Both the position numbers and the translations under genes were made by a program. The notes under the pieces are model-generated. The model was not told the DNA's origin and did no database searches. It was given only the letters and a program-made list of their open reading frames with translations. Positions 23,384 to 33,244 of a stretch of 42,535 nucleotides of DNA are shown piece after piece; within the stretch, counting starts at the first letter, position 1; every line of letters begins with the position of its first letter. Source of the stretch: Protostelium mycophagum (lineage: Eukaryota > Evosea > Variosea > Protosteliida > Protosteliaceae); contig MZNV01002460.1 in NCBI GenBank assembly GCA_002081555.1, positions 1 to 42,535 of the forward strand, written 5' to 3'.

Positions 23384-24726
23384 TCAAGATGTGGCCAATA
23401 GAGGTGGCGGATCACAAGTGATGTCCACATCTCCTCCATGCGCAGGATGTTTGAAGCTGATCTTCCAGCTGTGCAATAGATATCCACAGTCACCAGGAAC
23501 CGCCTCTCTACCTCCATCACTCTGTCGAATTGAACAAAATGATGATGTGATATGAGGACACACCTCTATCTTTTTGGATGGCACACCGCCAATGTCGTAA
23601 AGAGGATCACCTACTAGAGGGAAACCTTTGTATGCCATGTGTATCCTGATCTGATGAGGCCTTCCTGTTGATATCTCCACCTGATGTGGCATCATTAGAC
23701 ATGAAGAGAAGGATCTTCACCTCTACTAATGTGTGCGATGAAGTCAAGTCACGTCTTAAAACCTAATTCAATTAATTTCAATTTTATTTATTTATTCCGC
23801 ATATTTTTAATATTTTATGGTGACGAATTTATTTGGACCTCGGTTCCATACCGTGAGTTTTGACGGTAATTACCGCATTTTCAAGGGTTCTGAGGCGAGA
23901 ATTTCTTTGTATAAAAGTGAATGACATTTTGTACAAACTGACCTTCACAAAAGAATGAGAAGGTTTGCCCTCATCTGAAGCCCCAAAAACAGTGCCTATA
24001 GATAGATGAGTATTATATTTGACGAATTTGTACCTGTTCTTGTGATAAATGGATATGGAACTGGCCCTAAAGGCTGATCTATGGCAAATTCCTCCGCCTC
24101 GATGATGCCCTCTGCTAATGCGAGGTATTTTTTCTTGATTTGATGGCGTTGCATGCTTGTGTTCAGACTCTTGGATGATTGATAAGTTTTGGCAAAGATG
24201 ATGGCCCCTGTTGTACCTTCAACATTGAGTGTTGTTCATTTCATCCCCCTCGGACCTCTGCCAAGTCTATGTATTGGTGTGATGTAGCCTGCAACTTTCT
24301 CTTCTCCCTTCTTCAAGTAATGATTTCTGACTTGATGCAACAAGGTGTGTTCGAGGTAGTCGCCTTTAATCTTGAGACTTTAATGTCATCATATGTGATA
24401 CCTGAGGGCAGCACAGGCAGTCCTGTCAATTTATTCAAAATGACGAGTTGGTCATCCTCATAAATGATGTTGATTGCCTGTTCCATGTTCTCGATGAAGG
24501 GTTCTTGCCATGGTGGTCTTGTATAAACAAGTTTTTGAGATTTCGCTAACTTGGTGTGCGGATCATTAACGATCGTTCCATCTAACGTTATCTGACCATT
24601 GGTGATCTTCTTTGCCCAGGTTGATTCTGTTGAATGTGTGTACTTCTTTGAGTAGTACTCCAAAACTGTATTTCCGACGTCTGATTTGTCGACTTGGTCA
24701 ACATATGAGCATCCTTGGTTGAACAT
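23384..24726 (-). CDS. RluA-family RNA pseudouridine synthase, plant-like HRLG form
   Basis: The protein probably converts uridine to pseudouridine in rRNA, tRNA or mRNA. The start at 24726 gives MFNQGCSYVDQVDKSDVGNT. An S4-like segment follows (ITNGQITLDGTIVND), then INIIYEDDQLVILNKLTGLP, LLHQVRNHYLK, and the catalytic-loop region split by a 39-nt intron (24217-24255). The spliced loop reads PIHRLGRGTTGAIIFAKT. Later come KKKYLALAEG, ISTGRPHQIRIHMAYKGFPL, VGDPLYDIGG and the end ITCDPPPLLATS, TGA. The usual family motif is HRLDxxTSG. Here the expected catalytic Asp is Gly, which as I recall is also seen in a group of plant RluA-like proteins. A 42-nt stretch near 23530-23571 has intron-like ends but is a stop-free multiple of three, so it may be exon or intron. 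Confidence 0.87.
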
Positions 24727-24866
24727 TAATGATTAACCGCCCTGTGATCATTTCAAAAATCTCGCTCAAAAATTTGAAATTACGTAAAAGCTCTTTCAAA
24801 GAACCAACAATCTCGTGTAGTTGTAGATGGACATGTAACACTCCCGTTCTTTCAGCATCATCAGAT
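24727..24866. promoter_or_regulatory. 140-bp divergent promoter, pseudouridine synthase / acyl-CoA ligase
   Basis: This is the gap between two divergent start codons. It contains TAGTTGTAGATGG at about 24817. An in-frame upstream ATG at 24729 could extend the ligase by 46 residues; I prefer 24867, because the family N-terminus starts near there. Confidence 0.5.
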
Positions 24867-27807
24867 ATGACGAAGACAGACTCAGGTCCAAGTTTCAACG
24901 ATTATCCTCTATCACTTCTCGCCAAAAATTTCACACCGACACCTTCCTCCATTCCTGATGTGGGACGCCCTTTCCGTCTCACAACACATCAATCTGCAAT
25001 CAATTTCACCAGTTTAAATCCTGTCCAATTCTTGAGTCGAGCGGCCACCATCTATCCCAACAAATTAGCCGTCGCACATCCATTTTCTGACAAGCCTGTA
25101 TTTTATACATATGGTCAATTGTGGCAGAGATCGATGAATCTGGCCAATGCTTTGGTGAAGTTACTCAATGTGAAGACGGGAGATCGAGTTGCAGTCCTCT
25201 CACCCAATACACCCATGATTCTAGAACTTCATTACGTGAGCAGATTCCTAATTCCATCTCTTTGCTCCGATCTGCCTTGAAAATCACTATCCAATTGATG
25301 TGAAAATCACTTCCAATTTTGAGATGAAAATCATTGATTGAATGTTAGGGTGCCCCTGCTGCGCGCGCCATTTTAAATCCTATAAATAGCCGTCTTAGTC
25401 CACAAGATATTGCATATGTTCTAGAACATTCCGGCTCTAAGGTTCTTTTTGTTGATTACTCCCTCCAATCACAGGTATAATTTGGCCAAATTTTGGCGCG
25501 AAAATACTGACGCGTTATAGATTGCTGACATACCACTCATAAAAAATGGAGGTTGTAAAGTGATCATCTCCCATGATACTGGAACAATGGATTGTCCTTA
25601 TGAACAGGTAGAGTTGTAGTGCGTCATTTTCTCACCATTTTCTGACGAAAAAGTTGTTGACAAGGGGGAGAGAGGCGGGGGGTGATGAGGGGTGGACGGA
25701 GTTGTTCCAAGAACAGGATGAAAATAAACCTATGGCCTTGTGCTACACCAGTGGAACAACAGGAAAGCCAAAAGGTAAAGTCATCCAATGATGTGATTCT
25801 ACGCGGTCCAAATATTTGTGCCATTGTACAGTCGACGATCTATTTTTAGCTCAATATATGCAGGAGTGATTACCACATATAGAGGGGCCTACTTAGCTGC
25901 CATTAGCAACCTCATCGAGGCCCGATTGAACAGATGCGACAATGATGCCATTTACCTCTGGACTCTTCCAATGTTCCACGCTTCTGTGAGTTTTCACCGA
26001 AATTTCACTCCCTTTATGGAAGGACGATGACGTCATCAGGGGTGGACTTATCCTTGGGCGGTGACGGCAGCTTTTGGTCTACATTTGATACTAAGAAATG
26101 TCGACTATGAGAAGATATGGACGAGTCTGAGCGATTTTCGAGTCACACATTATTGTGCCGCTCCCACGGTGCAGATCGGTCTGGTGAAATTTCTTCGAAT
26201 TTTCTCGTTTGAAAATTCACCGAAATTTCAGATAAACCACCCCCGAGCTAAGCGCATAGAGGGGAGGAAGGTGGCGTGAGTGACCTCATGTCTCGTTGTA
26301 GATGGACAAACATTTTGACCTTGTACAGTGCCATCATTGCGGCGAGCGCACCGACTGCAACCCTGCTTCAAGGCTTAGAAGACTTGGGCATTGAAGTCAC
26401 CCACGTATACGTAAGTCAAATTCTTTGTGAAAATAGAATTTATTTAATTTTATTTGATTTATTTATACTGTTGTAAATTTACGGGGAGATTTCGTGGCGG
26501 GAAAAGTGGGATCTACAACGTTGTACCATTATTTTGCAACACAGTATCGCTTTTTTTGCAGCATTTTCGTAACGTTCACTTGACAAACATTTTGCCCGCA
26601 GCGCTGCTAATTTTAATCGAATATTTGCTGCATCTCTACCATAAAAATGTTCATTCTAGAGTTGTAGATGGAATTGTAGATGAGTATTTCAGGGGCTGAC
26701 GGAGACATACGGGCCACTCACAAAAGGATATCGATATCCATTCTGGAAAGATTTAAATGCACAAAAGAGATCCGTTGAGATGTCAAAGCAAGGGCAAGGC
26801 TATGTTACTTCTGATGAGGTATTTCCCGCCAAAATGATTTCAATTTTTCACAGACATTTCTTCGAATTTCTGAAGGAGAAATGGATGTGAAAAATCCAAT
26901 GGATTTCGCTGAAATTTCCAATGAATCTACAACAAGAGGGTTAAAATTTGTAGGTGAGGGTGGTCGAGGTGGAGAAAGAAGAGGACGGGAAAGTTCATGC
27001 GAAGATTCCACTTGTAGACGTTCCCTGGGACGGGGTTACGGTCGGAGAAATTGTTATGAGGGGCAATATGGTCATGATGGTGAGATTTTCCCGCCAAAAT
27101 TTTTGTGACAATCTACAATGATGTTGTTGGTAATGCCATCCAGGGATATTACAATAATGAAGAGGCTACGAAGGAGGCATTTGAAGGAGGGTGGTTCCAC
27201 AGCGGTGACTTAGCAGTAAGACACAAGGATGGTGCAGTAGCAATCGCCGACAGGAGTAATTTCCCTCGAAATTTCCTCGAAATTTCATTGACATCTCACA
27301 GGTAAAGACATCATCATCAGTGGTGGAGAGAACGTCTCTAGCTTAGAGGTAGAAGGTGCGTTGTCCACGCATCCAGACGTATTAGAAGTCTACGTGGTGG
27401 CCAGACCTGATGAGAAATGGGGGGAGAGGCCCATGGCTTTCGTTTTACTGAAAGAACACGCGTCGCAGGTCAGTCTACAACGCCAAATGACAAAATGATT
27501 ATGGGAGATTATTGAATGGTATAGAAGTGGAGAGGCAAATGGGACGTCTTCTCGGCAGAGTTGAAGGAATATTCGACCAGAGTTCTCGCTGGGTATAAGA
27601 GGCCTTTCTGGGTGGAGGTACCAGAGATTGTATGTTCATCTCTCATGATGATGCAGGTTGTGGACCAGTTGCCAAAGACATCAACAGGAAAGGTGAGTGC
27701 ACTCAAAAACAGCCTGGTGACACGATTTTGTTGACTCGTTGTAGATTCAGAAATTCGTCCTTCGACGTTGGGCTCTGGAGAGGTCAAAGCCCAACAGTAA
27801 ATTGTAG
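24867..27807 (+). CDS. Peroxisomal acyl-CoA synthetase / acyl-activating enzyme (AMP-binding)
   Basis: The ANL-superfamily ligase activates a carboxylic acid to acyl-AMP and then acyl-CoA. The start at 24867 gives [20 protein letters not shown]. Visible motifs are [14 protein letters not shown], the P-loop [11 protein letters not shown] (about 25745-25875, intron-split), [17 protein letters not shown] (after a 282-nt intron at 26411-26692), [36 protein letters not shown] and the C-terminal KTSTGKIQKFVLR. The catalytic Lys of the last motif is present. The protein ends KPNSKL and TAG (27805-27807), a textbook PTS1 peroxisomal signal. The order of motifs resembles plant AAE enzymes and fungal medium-chain ligases. 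The substrate cannot be read from sequence. About eleven introns are present; several acceptors read CGTTGTAG. Confidence 0.93.
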
Positions 27808-27893
27808 AGATAAAGCCACACATTTTCTCACATCACATAACATCTTATTTTTCACGATTATTGGCAGATACAGACTTCTTTGCTCTTCTGTAC

Positions 27894-29474
27894 CTAGGTG
27901 GAGTCCACAATCTTGCTGTTCGCCAACGCACGCAGCTTCTGCAACAGTGTATTTCTGTCGAGAGAAGACAACTCGGGTAACACCTGCACATATTAGGTAC
28001 TTCAACTTGACTCGTGCAATATACCTGCTTTAGAGGAGGCGGTGCTCCCTCTTTGTCGTTCATAGACTTGACTTCTTCCATCTCCGATTGTGCAGCTTCC
28101 TCATCCTCTTCTTGATCTTGATCTTCATCGGACTCCATTTCAGGAGACACGAAGGCTTCGAATTCTTTGTACTGCGTGTGTCAGTCTCGTTGTAGATCGA
28201 GAGTTCCTCACCTGCGCGGTGGGGTGCGTGCCGTACATCTCCTGTGCAGTTTCGGTTTTCATTTGTGGCGGAGGGGGGTAAAGAGTATCAGGTGCTTGTG
28301 ACAACGCGTAAGATGCTTGTGGCATTGCAGAGTAGAGGGTGTCAGGTGCCTGTGCAAAGTACCCAAAACCTGGTGGCAATACAGATTCCTCACGATATTG
28401 GTACGTTGACGGATTGTAGATTATGGGTGCGATAGGAGGAGGAGGGGGGCTGGTCATGTTGTAGACGGGGGATGAGATAGAAGGTGAAGGGGCTGGAAGA
28501 GGTGGCGGCTGTATAGAGTGATGCTTGGTGGGTGGTTCCGTTGTAGATGGGTGAGAAGATGCCAAGTCCGTGGAGACATCTTTCTTCTCTTTCATGTGTC
28601 TCACACTGTTCCTGCTTAACAAAGACGATGCTCTCTTCAGCGTGCTTGATTTCACTTTTCCCGCAATGCTCTGAATGTTACTTGAGGGTTCGGATTTATC
28701 CTGGAAAGAGGTCAGATACTTGTCGTTGTAGATGAGAATATGGATCTATTGTAGATGATATCTCTGTAGACAGGTTGTAGATGAAGAGACATCACACCTT
28801 TTTGACCTCCTCTGTTAGGGAGAGGGACATTGGTTTTACGACTGCAGCTCTTTTTTGCTTTTGTACAACTTTTCGCTTCGCGTCGTATTCTACCGTATTT
28901 TTCTGTGAATTTTCAGCTATGTCTATTTTGAAAGATTTCACAGAAATTTCGAGATCTGACCTCTTGGATTTCCTCAGATTTAGATCGATCTCTTCCAGAT
29001 GGGGTAGATTTGGACATCATTTTCATGGGTTTGGACGTATTCTCCACAAAGGCTGTCCTCTTCGATCTGACTTGTGATTTGGGCGGTGTGATGTCTTTTT
29101 TCCCACTACTGACAGGGGCTACCTGCAACAATGTACTATTTATAGAACGCACGGTTGTGTAGTTTGTGGATTGCGATGAGCTGATCTTAGAGGCAGAATG
29201 CATCTCCTCGTGCATGTCATCAAGCTGCATGTCATGATCGAGGTCCATCAATTCGTTCGCGGGTGTTTTTGCTGGTTTTTGGTGAAGCATTGTTCCTGAA
29301 ACATCTCAGTATTTCACCACACAGAGATCAGACATGATTGATCACCTATGAGTTTCATGATGTCGTCCATCATGGCTCGATCTTGTAAAGCTTCTTCTGT
29401 TATGCCGGCCAATTTGAATAGTTCCTTCCACTCATTCGGAATACTGTGCAACTATCTTCATCAGAACTATTTCC
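27894..29474 (-). CDS. Proline-rich protein with a WASP-type GTPase-binding segment; 5' end uncertain
   Basis: Near 29460 an exon reads LHSIPNEWKELFKLAGI and continues TEEALQDR. This closely resembles the helical half of the WASP/PAK GTPase-binding domain (compare ELKNLFDMCGISEAQLKDR of WASP). The following exons are Met/Ser/Lys-rich, then strongly proline-rich (PPLPAPSPSISSP, TSPPPPPIAPI). They include a short repeat APDTLY used twice, then an acidic stretch (MESDEDQDQEEDEEAAQSEM). The last exon reads VLPELSSLDRNTLLQKLRAL and ends DST, TAG at 27894-27896. The final part is weakly WH2-like. Order and composition suggest a Cdc42/Rac-regulated actin factor, but no VCA module is proven. The CRIB half and the start codon were not found: the GBD exon frame is closed immediately upstream, so a further 5' exon must exist. 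Confidence 0.5.
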
Positions 29475-29485
29475 CATACTCTTAA

Positions 29486-29509
29486 CGTGACCGAACACGC
29501 TAACTACCG
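29486..29509 (-). repeat. Dispersed hairpin element, minus-strand copy
   Basis: On the minus strand it reads CGGTAGTTA, GCGTGTT, CGGTCACG, matching the family described at 22415-22440 with a few changes. It lies just upstream of the GBD exon. Confidence 0.55.
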
Positions 29510-29519
29510 AGGGTACAAT

Positions 29520-29740
29520 AAGTCGAGGTCTTTTAATACAACGAGACAGAAAATACAGACCTCGAGCCGACGCCCTGCCGGGAAACCGACAAAAGTGAGG
29601 TGGAAGGCAGGCTCAAACTGCGAACCCTTCGAGTTGCGCTCAATCAATTGGGACAGAGGGTGTGTGGGCCCATACACCCTGTCGCATAATTGAGGTCGTG
29701 AATATGCGAATATGCGAACCTGCAAGAGACCTCATGAGCA
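29520..29740. other. Structured, unassigned block (candidate ncRNA or repeat)
   Basis: Two strong stems are visible. TCGAGGTCT (29523-29531) pairs with AGACCTCGA (29557-29565). GACAG...GGTGTGTG pairs with CATACACC...CTGTC around the loop near 29668-29670. A further GAGGTC/GACCTC pair lies at about 29692 and 29731. The block is richer in G and C than its surroundings. It does not fit the TPR or GBD genes on either side. An open frame on the minus strand (29504-29725) is probably incidental. I could not match it to tRNA, SRP, RNase P or U-snRNA signatures. Confidence 0.35.
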
Positions 29741-29794
29741 AAGGAAAATAACGTTTTCGCGTCTTCGGCTCGATCTACAATGCTCAGTCTGAAT

Positions 29795-32793
29795 CTACAA
29801 CGATGTAAAATGCTCACTCAGATAAATAAAGAGTCCCGCCAAATTGTTGGATAAAATAGCCATGGAAGAGTGTTCCCGCCCAAACCCATTTTCAAATAAT
29901 AGCTTTGCATTATGGTACTTGCTGAGCGCCAGATCTGCATCGGCTGATGTCCTCAGGCCTGATCTTTGTGAAAAAATTGAATTTTATGATAAACTCACCA
30001 TTGTTGGGATGAGCATGTGTCGAGGCCATGTGGTCTAATGACATCCCTGTACACGTCAGCTCCTCTACAATAGGTCTGCTAAAAATAGATACAGTCTCAG
30101 AAGAATCTTGCAGAACCGCGCACCAAAACAATTGAGATTATATTCTCAACGAAATGCACAAAAATATACTTTTGTCTTAGAGCCGCACGTTTTACGCACC
30201 GGTCGAGGCGAAACCACAATTAAAAATACACTTTATCACAATATAAGAAGCTGCTTGACGTGACTCCATCTACCGCTCAAGTCATTCTGACTGAGATGCG
30301 GATTCTTCAAGACAAAAAACAATGAGTAAAAAAAGACGAACCGACAAAAGGATGTCCTGATCCAAGGGACACACTCCTGATTCCAAAACTCTTTGCGAAA
30401 TCGAGTAATGCATCTTGAAGGCCTCCTTTCTTGAAATAAACCTTCAACTATGAGTATTGTAGAGTCCGTTTGATTTTGGAAAGATTCAGGGTAATTATCG
30501 CAAAGATTTACGGTAAGAACACCAAATTGAAAGTGTACTTGTGTCTGTGGCTTTGCCACAAATGACCGTGGAGAATGCAGAAATCAATACGATCGCAGAA
30601 ATCAAAATTTTCGCAGATTTCATCACCTTTCCGCGAACGTCCAAAGCGGCGGCCATTTCTGACGAATTTTCCGGTAAATTTCCGATGGCATGGCTGAGGA
30701 CCCGAAAAGCGTCATCCGTCTACAATGGTGTAAATAATGATAGAAATGAAAATTCACCCTGCCAGATTGTAGATGCAGTTGTCCGAGGTCACTCAACATC
30801 CTGGCCACCTGAATTTAAATAAATCCAAAAATCCGTTGTAGATATCCGAAAAATCTGTTGCTTGGAAATAAAAATCTTTTTATAAAAAAGAATTCATATT
30901 AAAATAATTATAAATAAAAACGTACTTTAACATGGCTCGAGGGGTAACTCTTTTGACTGAAATTTCATTAGATTTTCGTGGGGAAGAGAGGGATTTTGAT
31001 GGACTCACGCGATGCGCAGCGCTTCTTCAAAATAAGCATTCGCCTCTTGACTCTCTCCCATCCTGGCCTTTGCGCTGGCCAAGTTTGCCATCGTTGTAGA
31101 TACCTTCTCGTATAAATTTCCTTGAAATTTTCTGGAAATTTCACCTCATAATGCTCTGACCCGCAGTACGTCTTTTTGATATCGAGAGATTCTTTCAGAT
31201 ATGCGACCGCATCTGCGAATTTATCGCGGCGCGAAGCCAAATCTGCGAGTGAGTCCAGCACATAGGCAGAGTCTTCACTTCTGTCATTCTTGTTCAAAAT
31301 CTCAAGTGCCTCTTTAAATCTACAAAGGTCAGAGAAGATAGTGTTTTCATCTCGGTAAGGTCACGTAATATTCTCGGTAACTACCGCAAAAACTCCGAAC
31401 AATCTCTCAACAGACTAGAATGATTATTTTAGTGTTTTTTTCACGAATTATACTTCTCCGTCAGAATTTAATAAATAATATTTCACTTGAAAAAATACTA
31501 AAAAACTATCTGAACGCGACACAATACTGTGCATGCTTATAGTACTGCGACAGAGTCACAGTCCATCTTTGCAAAAGCCTGACCATTGTTCTGTGGCCCG
31601 GCAGAGCAGCAATACTGCCTCAACTACCGCATGAAAACACGTTATCATACCGTGCCCATCCGCGCTACTCACTTGTCTTCAGCCTCTACAACTCTTCGCT
31701 TCTCCGCGTAAAATTCGCCCAGATGCACCAACACCAATGCAATCTGAGGGTGGTCTGGCGAGAGCCTTTGTTTCCTGTTATCAAGCTCCGCCAAATAGTG
31801 TTCTTCGGAGTTTGCGTCGGAGACGTAATCTTTTCCCTGGCTGCAGGTTCTCACGACCGGAGATATCTGGAAATTTCGTCGGAATTTCGTCGAAATTTGG
31901 AGAATGATGAGGATTACGGTGATGGTGTAGGTGGAATCTGGGCTTGAGATGTCGTCCATATCTTTCGTGCCCAAACGAAATGACATCATGTCACATACTC
32001 TATCTACAACCCTCTTATCCATATCTACAACGAGTTTAACCATAACAAAAACAGAGTGAACTTCTGTCTACATCAAAAAGACAAAGATCTTCTCGAAATT
32101 TCGCCGAAATTTCGTACCGAAAGGCTCAGAGGACATAACATCAGTGTCCATATCTTGATATTGCACACCCTCCCTTTGCTCAAACCACTCTAACTCTCCT
32201 TCAAATCTATCCTGAGCAGTTTTGCACACTAGAAATGTCACCACGATATCACAACCAACACTCGTGATATCTCGAGTCAAGTGGTCCAGATTTACCTTCC
32301 ATGTTCATACTGTAAGTGGAGGAAGCGAGACGTGAATTTGGATCGTCGTAACCACCGTAACCGGAGTCTGAAGTGCCGTAACCTCTCGCCTCTACAACGG
32401 GTGAAGTATTCATCCGCATTGTAGTGGGCGAGAACATAGTTGTAGATGGAGATGTAGATGAGGCGGTACGGTTCCATAATTGAAAGTGGAAGAAAGATGA
32501 GGCGGTACGGTTCCATAATTGAAAGTGGAAGAAGGAAGAAATGATCTGCCTTCTGATGGAATTCCAGAAGGTCAGGACGTCATCGTCCTTATGAGATAAC
32601 AATAATCGCAGATTCTCGCGGATGACCTGAGCAGATTTGAGTGTGAAGACATTCTTTTTTGTATTTTATGAAAATAAATCAAGAAATCATCATGATATCG
32701 CACCTCTGTCATGACGGACCTTCGGAGTTGCCTTCCAGGAGCGTTCAGAAAAATGGCACCCAGAAATCTCATATTGATTCCATGAACATGCAT
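29795..32793 (-). CDS. TPR protein with a Clu-like N-terminal motif
   Basis: The first exon (start 32793) reads MHVHGINMRFLGAIFLN, then LRRSVMTE. The next continues VIRENLRLLLSHKDDDVLTF and WNSIRRQI. HGIN(M/V)RYLG is the signature of the CLU/TIF31 central region. A Ser/Thr/Pro-rich linker with a 39-bp duplication follows. TPR-like exons come next: KQRLSPDHPQIALVLVHLGE, SAYVLDSLADLASRRDKFAD, TMANLASAKARMGESQEANA and YFEEALRIA, VARMLSDLGQLHLQSGR, KGGLQDALLDFAKSFG, and LALSKYHNAKLLFENG with MAILSNNLAGLF. The stop is TAG at 29795-29797. The TPRs resemble kinesin-light-chain/Clu repeats. Full Clu proteins are much longer at the N-terminus, so this is either a short paralogue or its 5' part is missed. 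A 3'-splice-like TTTTCCAG directly precedes the ATG. Several exon joins are uncertain. Confidence 0.55.
31622..31652 (-). repeat. Dispersed hairpin element, intronic copy
   Basis: On the minus strand it reads CGGTATGATA, ACGTGTT, then TTCATGCGGTAGTT. It lies in a TPR-gene intron. A partial relative, CGGTAACTACCGC, lies at about 31374-31386. Confidence 0.45.
32457..32533 (-). repeat. 39-bp in-frame tandem duplication
   Basis: Two copies with a 39-bp period (units starting at 32457 and 32496) encode a doubled 13-residue stretch, SSFFHFQLWNRTA, in the TPR gene. A second minus-strand frame (MEPYRLIFLPLSI) is also open through both copies, so the reading frame here needs transcript data. Confidence 0.75.
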
Positions 32794-32909
32794 TTTTTCC
32801 TGGAAAAATTAATCTAAAATTCATGAATTATAAGCTCATCTACAATCACGTCTACAATGCAGCAATCGCGGCAAAACACAAAGATATGATAACAAAAAAA
32901 ACTCATGAC

Positions 32910-32914
32910 AAAAA
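32910..32914 (-). terminator. Pol III terminator of the 5S gene
   Basis: A run of five T on the minus strand follows directly after the 3' arm of 5S helix I. A run of four or more T is the standard RNA polymerase III stop. Confidence 0.85.
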
Positions 32915-33032
32915 GAGTTCGTCACGAGGGCTTCCCAAGTGGTCTCCCACCTTAGTACTGGCCTCGCTCAGACACGCTTGACTTCGCAGTGCGGCAAGGG
33001 ATGCGGTAGACTGTGTCGATATGAACGAACCC
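32915..33032 (-). rRNA. 5S ribosomal RNA
   Basis: The 118-nt minus-strand segment has the full 5S plan. Helix I is perfect over 9 bp: GGGTTCGTT at the 5' end with GACGAACTC at the 3' end, including two G-U pairs. CATATCGACAC opens helix II and pairs with GTGTC. The conserved GAAGTCAAGCG matches box A of the internal promoter. GGCCAGTACTAAGGTGGGAG followed by ACCACTTGGGAA matches the universal 3' half with box C. A TTTTT terminator follows. It is a single copy in this window, lying between the 3' end of FANCA and the start of the TPR gene, all on the same strand. Confidence 0.94.
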
Positions 33033-33244
33033 GTCGCGTCCATAACTATTTTGGTGGCAGAGCCACATGGTACTAGATCCTTCGCGCCAGAAGACATTGA
33101 TAATACCACTTAGACTTGGTTTGCAGCTAAAACGATCATAGCGTATGCCGCGATATTTGTTTGTGCGTTTTCCTATGGAAAAATCCCACAGCAGCTCTGG
33201 TGTTCGTAGATCTGCAGCAACAAACGTATACTCTTTGAAAATGA

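Noticed and set aside
28140-28520. Tandem-repeat or CRISPR-like look of the APDTLY region
   Set aside because: Only two copies, in frame in a proline-rich protein. There is no regular spacer pattern.
32903-33109. A minus-strand open frame across the 5S gene
   Set aside because: The interval is explained by 5S rRNA; the frame is incidental.
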